64,000 nucleotides of DNA, from contig JBCFYV010002255.1 in NCBI GenBank assembly GCA_039000515.1, positions 21,497,963 through 21,561,962 on the forward strand. Direction: 5' to 3'. Every line of letters begins with the position of its first letter. Within the stretch, counting starts at the first letter, position 1. Below, piece by piece: positions 55,947 to 64,000 of the stretch. The notes beneath the pieces are model-generated. The model ran no database searches and was not told where the DNA came from. It saw only the letters and a list, made by a program, of their open reading frames with translations. Source of the stretch: Timema cristinae. Its lineage: Eukaryota > Arthropoda > Insecta > Phasmatodea > Timematidae. The position numbers and the translations under genes are program-made.

Positions 55947-56054
55947 AACTATTTTAATATCTTCAAAGTAACGTTGCGACACTGTAAGACTGTTTTTAGA
56001 ACTATTTTAGTAATTTATAGTTTTGGTTTCAATGTTATATACTATTTCTTAAAA

Positions 56055-56302
56055 TAATAATAATAATATTTAGCACCGCGTCTTACTACCCGTTCGGGTT
56101 ATACGCTTTAAGTACTAATCACGCTAATGGATTAGGAATTGGGAAGGTTGAATTAAAGGGAGTGAACCCGCATTTGCGTGGAGGGAGAGGGGAAAACCAT
56201 TTAGGAAAAACCACCCCCGGTTCATCCGACCGAGATTCAAACCTTGATCTACCCGTCCTCGGCGTCGAGTTCAACAGGTCAAGCGCGTTAGCCAACTATA
56301 TG
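56055..56302 (-). mobile_element. SINE family A (A2), 8-bp TSD
   Basis: Minus-strand A2 copy with (AAT)n, tail complement (tactacccgttcgggttata), body and a head cut at 'gttagccaacta'. The TSD tcttaaaa lies at 56047-56054 and 56303-56310. Confidence 0.88.
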
Positions 56303-56344
56303 TCTTAAAACTCACCGGATAAAATGTAAATATATTAAAATGGG

Positions 56345-56680
56345 AAATACTATCTTAACTTTCCGCTTCGTCGCAGGTAGTCAACGTCATTATGAAATAC
56401 AATAACTCGGACCAAACTGCTCCTGCTAGTTGTCTGTCTGTACGCTCCACTTGGGTTACCGGGGTGGACAACGTAGGGTGAAGACGAGTGCCGGCAACAC
56501 TGTAAACTCTTTCGGGACGGCGTGACGTCATCACACGGCTGTCTTCCTGCCGGGTGCCGTCCCTCATTTCTTGCGTCTCCACGCCCCCTTTGCCCTTTTC
56601 TACAACTCGCGCGCTTAATTAAATTCAGACACCCCTTAAAGACTGCGACGAAGAACCAAGATCAGCGAAACAAGGAAGGA
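56345..56680. promoter_or_regulatory. CpG-rich island with CRE-like site; candidate promoter/exon
   Basis: One of the densest CpG patches in the window (tttccgcttcgtcgcaggta, ggtgaagacgagtgccggca, aactcgcgcgcttaat), holding a TGACGTCATCAC site (56523-56530). Frames of 75 (minus) and 117 codons (plus, 56522-56875) cross it without a recognisable domain. Not a repeat family. The best candidate for host regulatory sequence, but direction and target are unknown. Confidence 0.4.
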
Positions 56681-57330
56681 AGAATAAACGAAGACGGAAG
56701 CAAGAAAGGAAAAAGAGATAACCAAGTTGCACGTGTAGAGAATGAGGACAAGCCAAACACAGAGACGCCGAGAGAAAGAGAAGGGAATGAAACATTTCTG
56801 GAAGGGGTTAGTAGGATAGATACGTTGGTGGGAAAAGAGGGAGAGAAAGTGGGTTGGGAATGGTCGAGGGGTTAAAAAGACAGTGTTGTATATAATATAG
56901 AAAGGGTTAGAAAGGGGTGTAAGGGAGGATTAAAGGAGAGGGAAAATGTTTGTGTACCCAGAGGATAGCTTGAGTGTATCTGCAGGCAGAGTTACTCTTG
57001 TCGCCAACTTTATCAGTTTTTTTATTTTATTTTTAACTTCTCTATGTCCTGTTCTTCCTGGAACAGTGGTAATCAAGTAGTGAAGGAGATGACGAGAAGT
57101 CTGAGAAAGTGGGTTGTTAGGATAGAGAGTGTTGACGGGGAAGGGAGGGTTAAATCTTCTCTCTTCTAGTCTGCAGTTCCTTCATCAGTCTCAGGATCGA
57201 TTCTAGCTTGGGGGAATTGTGTGTTCCTTTTTTCTTCGTTGCTCTTTGATGCTGCGGAAGCATGACTAGGGAAAAGGGGGGTAAGGGGGTGGATAGCAAA
57301 GTCTTACCAGACGGTAGACTTACGTCAGTA
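56681..57330. other. Purine-rich tract
   Basis: A long purine-biased plus strand (agaaaggaaaaagagataac, gaaagtgggttgggaatggt). The 117-codon frame's Lys/Glu/Arg-rich tail comes from this bias. No motif. Confidence 0.4.
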
Positions 57331-57569
57331 TATAGACCGCTTTGGGCAAGATGGGCGTAACAATAACAAAGATTGATTTTCATTCTTGAGCAGTGAAAAA
57401 AGCTTGATTTCCTTAGATTATTATGGAAAAGTTCTACTGACTAGGTCAGAATTTCACATTTTTACTTTCTCATTGAGATAAAGTATTGGAAAATTGAATA
57501 TTGGTGACTTCTAGGTGATAGCGGATCCTTATGTTTTATGTTTCCCCTAGCTATATAAAGTAGCTCCTA

Positions 57570-58060
57570 CAAATTCTGTCTGTCTCTCTATTAATACTTG
57601 GGCTAGTGCTGAAAGTCTAAATCGATTATTATTCAAAATTTATATTTATAATTATGATATAATGGTCGTACTTTATAACCAAATTGTGATTTTTACTCCT
57701 ATCTTAGAATTAATGATAATTTACTGATGACTCATTTTTGAAATTGTATACCGTTTTCGAAAAACGTATGAACGATTTAAAAAAAATTTATATCTAGTGA
57801 GTGTTTTTACATGATTATATAAGAAACTACGTTTGTTTTTCTTAATAAAGATTTGTTTGATGATAGTTTATTGATGATTAATTTTTTAAATTTGATAATA
57901 AAAAATTATGGTTGTTAAAAATCTTGCTGAAAATTTATATCTGAAGAGTGTTTCAAATTATTTTCCAAATAATATTTTGGTTTTTGTGGAAAATTTGATC
58001 GGGGCAAGTTTAATGTTAATTGATTTTTGACATATTTTTTATAAACTATTGCAAGCAATA
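57570..58060 (+). repeat. Possible repeat J copy, diverged
   Basis: 'ctgtctgtctctctattaat', 'ttgggctagtgctgaaagt' and 'gtataccgttttcgaaaaac' resemble J, and 'aatttactgatgactcattt' and similar words recur within it. Alignment by eye is weak. Confidence 0.4.
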
Positions 58061-59014
58061 TGTGAAGGTATGTTCGATCATGTAGAGTCAGCTATTTTTG
58101 GTTATTCTGATCTGAAATACTACTCCACTAGTGTTAAATTGGAAACATCTTCCAATTAGATCAAATATAATTGAAAAATGACACCTGTAGACGGGAATAG
58201 AATCGTGAGCATGTGGTTTAGCTTGCTCTAAATATTTAGTAATCACCCATTAAATATCCTGAGAATGAATTGATTAAGAAATTTGTGATAGAACATTGAC
58301 AAAGGTCCGGGTTCAATTCCCATATCGAGGTGTTATTTTTCAAATATATTAAATTTGATAACTATTTGATAGAAAAAATAGAAATTCTTGAAAGTGTATG
58401 TTTAGAGGCACAAATCAAGTAGTCCTTACAGAAACTAAATTAGGTACAAATTGCCACACTTCAAAATGTAGCATTGGAATGAACGTTTTGATGCTCAATC
58501 ACCACATATCTTTTGAAAAAATTAATCTTTTTATAAAAAACAAACGATTTTTTTTAAGGATGATTGCAAATATTTTTCTTTATTCTCTACCACTTTATTT
58601 AATTTCAACACTTTAAAAATATGTGTAAACTTAAATGTAAGCTTTTTTTAAACCTTTTATAAGAGATTTATATATTTAAGGTTATATATGATGTAATCCC
58701 ATCTTAACAGCTTTCTTAATAAATGAAGAAATAGTCAGTAAAATAATCAAGTATCACGTATGATGAGGGCCCGCCTACATTCCTGAGTGCATGTAACTTG
58801 CAGTACAGGAAAGTTTAACAAATTGCCTATCATAAAAAATAAGGCGATAGCCACACATGACCAACAATTGCACTCAGGAGTTGGTTCAGTGGTGAGATAT
58901 TATTTCAATCAAAGTAATAAAAGCAACTAATATCGAAGCAAAATACATAAAATGCAGGGTTATATGAGTGGCTTGAATTAGAATTTTAATTTAGTTTAAT
59001 TCAATGAGTTTAAT
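58061..59014. other. AT-rich DNA; weak tRNA-like piece
   Basis: A B-box-like 'ccgggttcaattcccatatc' (58308-58327) lies downstream of 'catgtggtttagcttgctct' (58210-58229), perhaps an eroded tRNA-derived SINE. No gene. Confidence 0.4.
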
Positions 59015-59385
59015 GAAACAAAAACCATAAATTCTTAAATAACTCTAAAAATAGTCCTACGATGTCACAAAATTATTAATTATATCTTGAAGTAGATTTT
59101 TTGTAAACGTATTTTTATAAACTTTTGCCTTGATCACGAAAATGGTCTGTAGAAGCCTTCCCGCCAAGAGAAAATTAAAAAAGCCCACGGTTGCATAGTT
59201 AGGTCTATTTAGAATAGGAAACAAGGAAAAGGTAATTTTAAAAATCAAGTAATGGTTTTCAAGGCACAAATAGTAGTGTGAGTGTGTAAACTTGTCAGAG
59301 AAAGAGGAGACGTGCTATCAGTAGATAAGAAATAGGCTTCACAGAGTGGACTCATTTTCTTCTCTCTCTTTCTGTTTCATACAAT
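59015..59385 (+). repeat. Repeat K, long copy
   Basis: Same order as 41965-42345: 'cttaaataactctaaaaata', 'atcttgaagtagattttttg', 'cacgaaaatggtc', 'gaataggaaacaaggaaaag' and 'gtcagagaaagagg'. Confidence 0.7.
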
Positions 59386-59869
59386 GACGGGTTCATAAGT
59401 GGGATATTGCTTAGACTTCTTAGGTGCGTCAAGTTAGGATGCAATCATTTCCCAAAATAGTCTTGAAATTTCCAAGTTAGGCGACGTCGTTAATCTAATA
59501 AAAAGTAATAAAGATTTCATAATTTAGAACGGATTTCGTCTTAGTTTTTTCTCTCGAGAATTTATTGTTGCTGTGTTGTAAATCTTCTCAACGTTACTTT
59601 ATATAATAATTTCTCTAAATATCCGCGCTATAATAGAAGACTGACTCTGACATGCTCTGTTTTTTCAAGAGCCATCACAGAAAATCAGGGTGGTATATTG
59701 TCAGGAAAGGAAGAAGTCTAGATTCTTATTTATTTATCAGATGATGATAAAAACTGAAAGCCTAAGAGATATCCTATTATATTGAAGATTGCTTAAAATT
59801 TACATTAGTTTCTAGTATGATTTAAAAATAAAGGATAACAAAAATCACACTTACTTTTTCATATAGTCA
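59386..59869. other. No feature seen
   Basis: AT-rich; nothing recognised. Confidence 0.4.
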
Positions 59870-60480
59870 CTAAGCTTCTTGACACCTTGCACCTTGGAGA
59901 AAAATATTGTGATCGTCCAAAAAATTGAACTCGAGATTTTGAATAATGTTGGCGTTTCATGATCCCGTGAAATCAAAACAGAAAAAGCGTTTTTCGCAAT
60001 GTTGTCTGTTTGTACCTTGGGCTGGAGCTGAAACTATTTTACCGATTAGGCTAAAACCTAGTATCTGGGAGTTTTCTTAAAATACTTCTAATCAGTTTTT
60101 TGAATTAGATAACCATAAATGCAAGGGTAGTTTACTGAAGAAAAAAAAATCAATTTTATTGAAATCTGAATCCTCTCTTCAAAAATCAAGTTGTAGTAGG
60201 CCTATTATTGAATATAAAATCTTTTATTTGAAATATATATTTATAAAACCAATAATATATGAGCTATAAGCATATATTATATATATATATATGCGTTTTA
60301 ATTCAGGTCTTAGAAAATGAATTTGATTCTTATACTCTTTGGTGGACAAAGATATTTATCTTTTCTCAATTTTTCTGTACAGTGTTCCTACCTCCTAATG
60401 CCATAGATTAAGTAATAGTGGATATTATTTAATTTATGATCCTTATATTTTCAGATAAAAGCAGGAGAAAGTTTGTGAGG
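59870..60480 (+). repeat. Repeat J, long copy
   Basis: 'acaccttgcaccttggagaa', 'gtttcatgatcccgtgaaat', 'accttgggctggagctgaaa', 'gattaggctaaaacctagta', 'gcaagggtagtttactga', 'aaaccaataatat' and 'ctctttggtggacaaagata'. It matches 38.9-39.6 kb and the inverted 37.5-kb copy. This is the best-preserved J. Confidence 0.75.
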
Positions 60481-60769
60481 TGCATCATACCATTTATTTT
60501 CTTTATCTCCACTCCCAACCAACAGGTGTCCTTGGAGTAGAAAATGGATATACCATTTTGTGAACACCTTCTCTCAACTTTCAAACTAGCGCTTTATTGT
60601 GGTGAGTAATGGAACTTATTTTTATATATCAATTAATTGTATAGATTTTCGTCCCTTTACTATATTTCTCTCTAAGTATACACATTCGACGTCTTGTAGT
60701 ACGTGATGTCAAGAGTGTGTCACGTGATAAAGACCATTATGAAGCGGTATTCAGGCACGTCACCTAATT
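60481..60769. other. No feature seen
   Basis: Mixed AT-rich DNA; nothing recognised. Confidence 0.4.
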
Positions 60770-61045
60770 TCTTGTAAACCTACTCGAATGGAGTGTGCGG
60801 CTCAACGGGGCCAATCTCTTCATTAGGGTTCGGCTCTTTGTTGAGCAGTTGTATAGGTGAGTTAGTAGGGAGGAGAAGTGAGGGGGTCGTCTGTGTTGAG
60901 AGGGGTAAGTTTCTCCCACTCCTCCAAACCACCCTTTGGTTCACTATCCGATACTTTGGGGGTCCATTGTCTGACTTGACAGAGAGCGCGCACACACTCA
61001 CAGTTTGTCACAGTCACGGCTCGATACGGATCAGGGGTGGCCATG
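60770..61045 (+). other. GC-richer island; candidate exon
   Basis: A 91-codon frame (60793-61068, starting MCGSTGPISS) runs through sequence clearly richer in GC and CpG than its surroundings and ends at the satellite. Donor-like strings ataggtgagt (60855) and aggggtaagt (60900) lie in it. Minus frames of 73 and 60 codons overlap. No domain recognised. Exon or regulatory island, undecided. Confidence 0.35.
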
Positions 61046-63590
61046 ATGAAAATAAGGTATGCTCATAATGAAAGCAAGGGATGATCGTAATGAAAACAAG
61101 GGATGATTGTAATGAAAGCAAGGGATGATCGTAATGAAAACAAGGGATGATTGTAATGAAAACAAGGGATGATCATAATGAAAACAAGAGATGCTCGTAA
61201 TTAAAACAAGGGATGATCATAATGAAAACCAGGGTTGATCATAATGAAAACAAGAAATGCTCGTAATTAAAACAAGGGATGATCATAATGAAAGCAAGGG
61301 GTGATCATAATGAAAACCAGGGATGATCATAATGAAAACAATAGATTCTCGTAATTAAAACAAGAGATGATCATAATGAAAACAAGGTATGATCGCAATG
61401 AAAACAAGAGATGATCATAATGAAAGCAAGGGGTGATCATAATGAAAACCAGGGATGATAATAATGAAAACAAGAGATGCTCGTAATTAAAACAAGGGAT
61501 GATTGTAATGAAAACAAGAGATTCTCGTAATTAAAACAAGGTATGATCGTAATGAAAACAAGGGAAGATGATAATGAAAGCAAGGGATGATCGTAATTAA
61601 AACAAGGAATGATTGTAATGAAAACAAGAGATTCTCGTAATTAAAACAAGGGATGATCATAATGAAAACAAGATATGCTCGTAATTAAAACAAGGTAAGA
61701 TCGTAATGAAAACAAGGGATGACCATAATGAAAGCAAGGGATGATCGTAATTAAAACAAGGGATGATTGTAATGAAAACAAGAGATTCTCGTAATTAAAA
61801 CAAGGGATGATCATAATGAAAACAAGATATGCTCGTAATTAAAACAAGGGATGATCATAATGAAAACAAGAGATGCTCGTAATTAAATCAATGGATTATC
61901 ATAATGAAAACAAGAAATGCTCGTAATTAAAACAAGGGATGATCATAATGAAAACAAAATATGCTCGTAATTAAAACCAGGGTTGATCATAATGAAAACA
62001 AGATATGCTCGTAATTAAAACAAGGGATGATCATAATGAAAACAAGATATGCTCGTAATTAAAACAAGGATGATCATAATGAAATCAAGAGATGCTCGTA
62101 ATTAAAACAAGGGATGATCATTATGAAAACAAGAGATGCTCGTTATTAAAACAAGGGATGATCATAATGAAAACAAGAGATGCTCGTTATTAAAACAAGG
62201 GATGCTCGTAATGAAAACAAGATATGCTCGTAATTAAAACAAGGGATGATCATAATGAAAACAAGAGATGGTCGTAATTAAAACAAGGGATGATCATAAT
62301 GAAAACAAGATATGCTCGTAATTAAAACAAGGGATGATCATAATGAAAACAAGAGATGCTCGTAATTAAATCAATGGATTATCATAATGAAAACAAGAAA
62401 TGCTCGTAATTAAAACAAGGGATGATCATAATGAAAACAAAATATGCTCGTAATTAAAACCAGGGTTGATCATAAAGAAAACAAGATATGCTCGTAATTA
62501 AAACAAGGGATGATCATAATGAAAACAAGATATGCTCGTAATTAAAACAAGGGATGATCATAATGAAAAAAAGAGATGCTTGTTATTAAAACAAGGGATG
62601 ATCATAATGAAAACAAGAGATGCTCGTAATTAAAACAAGGGATGATCATTATGAAAACAAGAGATGCTCGTTATTAAAACAAGGGATGATCATAATGAAA
62701 ACAAGATATGCTCGTAATTAAAACAAGGGATGATCATAATGAAAACAAGATATGCTCGTAATTAAAACAAGGATGATCATAATGAAAACAAGAGATGCTC
62801 GTAATTAAAACAAGGGATGATCATAATGAAAACAAGAGATGCTCGTAATTAAAACAAGGGATGATCATAATGAAAAAAAGAGATGCTCGTAATTAAAACA
62901 AGGGATGATCATAATGAAAAAAAGAGATGCTTGTTATTAAAACAAGGGATGATCATAATGAAAACAAGAGATGCTCGTAATTAAAACAAGGGATGATCAT
63001 AATGAAAACAAGATATGCTCGTAATTAAAACAAGGGATGATCATAATGAAAAAAAGAGATGCTTGTTATTAAAACAAGGGATGATCATAATGAAAACCAA
63101 AAGATGCTCGTAATTAAAACAAGGGATGATCATTATGAAAACAAGAGATGCTCGTTATTAAAACAAGGGATGATCATAATGAAAACAAGATATGCTCATA
63201 ATTAAAACAAGGGATGATCATAATGAAAACAAGATATGCTCGTAATTAAAACAAGGATGATCATAATGAAAACAAGAGATGCTCGTAATTAAAACAAGGG
63301 ATGATCATAATGAAAACAAGAGATGCTCGTAATTAAAACAAGGGATGATCATAATGAAAACAAGATATGCTCGTAATTAAAACAAGGGATGATCATAATG
63401 AAAAAAAGAGATGCTTGTTATTAAAACAAGGGATGATCATAATGAAAACAAGAGATGCTCGTAATTAAAACAAGGGATGCTCGTAATGAAAACAAGGTAT
63501 GATCGTATTGAAAACAAGAGATGCTCGTAATGAAAACAAGGGATCATCATAATGAAAACAAAGGTTGATTTAATGAAAACGAGGGATGGT
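61046..63590. repeat. 22-bp satellite array, about 2.5 kb, with 483-bp higher-order period
   Basis: Two 22-bp monomers alternate: atgatcataatgaaaacaag + gg and atgctcgtaattaaaacaag + gg, making a 44-bp dimer. The first 0.7 kb is more variable. From about 61.85 kb rare variants recur exactly 483 bp apart (61881/62364, 61951/62434, 62580/63063, 62931/63414), that is 22 monomers less one base. No coding frame, no spacers. Confidence 0.96.
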
Positions 63591-63810
63591 TGTAATAAGA
63601 ACAATGGATTACTGTAATTAAAAAGGGGAGTAGTTTGGCCCTCATTAAATCAGGGATGTATTTTTTTTAGCTAAAAACTTTAACGTTAAGATTCCTCAAA
63701 ATTGTGGTATTGATTCTGGGAATGATAAATATGACGCTTCAAAATAAGTAAACAATCTTCAATAATGTTAAAAATATATGTTATGTACAAAAAAAATCAT
63801 CTAGTTAGAA
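63591..63810. other. Array edge and AT-rich DNA
   Basis: Degenerate monomer scraps fade out by about 63640. Nothing else recognised. Confidence 0.45.
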
Positions 63811-63870
63811 ATCCGCTTTGGTGGGCAGATGGTCTAAGGCGTCCTTCTCGCAATAGACCAGAGTTTTTAA
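63811..63870 (+). mobile_element. SINE family A (A1) head fragment
   Basis: Head only (ctttggtgggcagatggtct, 'ctcgcaatagaccagag'). The B box and everything after are replaced by unrelated sequence. The 69-codon frame over it is not a gene. Confidence 0.65.
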
Positions 63871-64000
63871 ACTGTGCTCTGAGGAGCTCTTGGCTATGCC
63901 ACAATTATCTCAGGCTCCATGAGGCAATTTTGGAACACTGTTTATTTTTTATTCCCAAAAATAATATAACATAAGTAATTAAGATTGTCAATATTACCAC

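Noticed and set aside
56522..56875. 117-codon frame beginning MTSSHGCLPA
   Set aside because: Half of it is a low-complexity Lys/Glu/Arg stretch from purine bias, and no domain is recognisable. The region is kept only as a candidate regulatory or exon island.
61046..63590. Regular repeats suggesting a CRISPR array
   Set aside because: The monomers are contiguous with no unique spacers, this is a eukaryotic window, and there are no cas genes. It is a satellite.

Overview
This is a 64-kb piece of AT-rich animal nuclear DNA. It holds one convincing host gene, a tRNA-Leu(CAG) at 8647-8730, and no protein-coding gene I can recognise. No open frame exceeds about 135 codons, and the longer ones fall in short interspersed elements (SINEs), microsatellites or low-complexity tracts. 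The tRNA with an internal promoter and T-run terminator, many tRNA-derived SINEs with target-site duplications (TSDs), TTAA- and TA-flanked miniature transposons (MITEs), a Helitron-like element and long satellite arrays all indicate a eukaryote. The Helitron 5' end (TCTATACT...) and the old repeat with a 'ctgtctgtctg ... gagctgaaa' signature resemble repeats common in arthropod genomes. An insect, possibly hemipteran, is my best guess, by inference only. The window is probably intergenic or a very large intron.

Repeat families, with labels that are mine: A = tRNA-derived SINE of about 250 bp, more than 30 copies, with at least two head subfamilies. B = a second tRNA-derived SINE of about 280-300 bp with sharp 11-13 bp TSDs. 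A and B have different heads but the same 3' tail, containing cgtataacccgaacgggtag and gcggtgctaa followed by (AAT)n. C and D = two more SINE families that share a different tail (cagaaagtgcacgttaa). E and F = further tRNA-like SINEs. G = a nearly palindromic MITE of about 370-400 bp flanked by TTAA. H = a 235-bp TA-flanked MITE with CAGT ends. L and M = larger non-autonomous DNA elements with terminal inverted repeats (TIRs). I, J, K and O = dispersed old repeats. Two LINE reverse-transcriptase C-terminal remnants (46.4 and 50.2 kb) are the only recognisable coding fossils.

Layout: 0-7 kb, A/B SINEs and repeat I; 7-9 kb, repeats K and J and the tRNA; 9-17 kb, SINEs, a Helitron-like element and the repeat O pair; 17.5-19.1 kb, MITE H next to element M; 19.5-25 kb, dense SINEs and MITE G; 25.1-25.7 kb, a 35-bp tandem array, then a CpG-rich hairpin-bearing island; 26-30 kb, mostly featureless AT-rich DNA; 30-36 kb, SINEs C, D, A and B and MITE G; 36-44 kb, repeats J, K and A; 44.2-46.9 kb, nested transposons; 47-55 kb, MITE G copies, a LINE scrap, a CATA microsatellite and A SINEs; 55-57.3 kb, A SINEs and a GC-rich island; 57-60.5 kb, old repeats J and K; 60.8-61.0 kb, a GC-rich island; 61.05-63.6 kb, a 22-bp satellite with a 483-bp higher-order period.

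Scattered GC-richer islands with long purine or pyrimidine runs (near 1.1, 5.3, 7.5, 11.2, 21.5, 23.3, 31.9, 38.5, 41.6, 42.9, 52.7, 55.0, 56.5 and 60.9 kb) are not explained by the repeat families. Several carry full TGACGTCA sites. They are the best candidates for host regulatory or exonic sequence. I found no operon-like or multi-gene system. The most interesting biology is the sharing of 3' tails between unrelated SINE heads, including a 45-bp insertion that is nothing but the tail.
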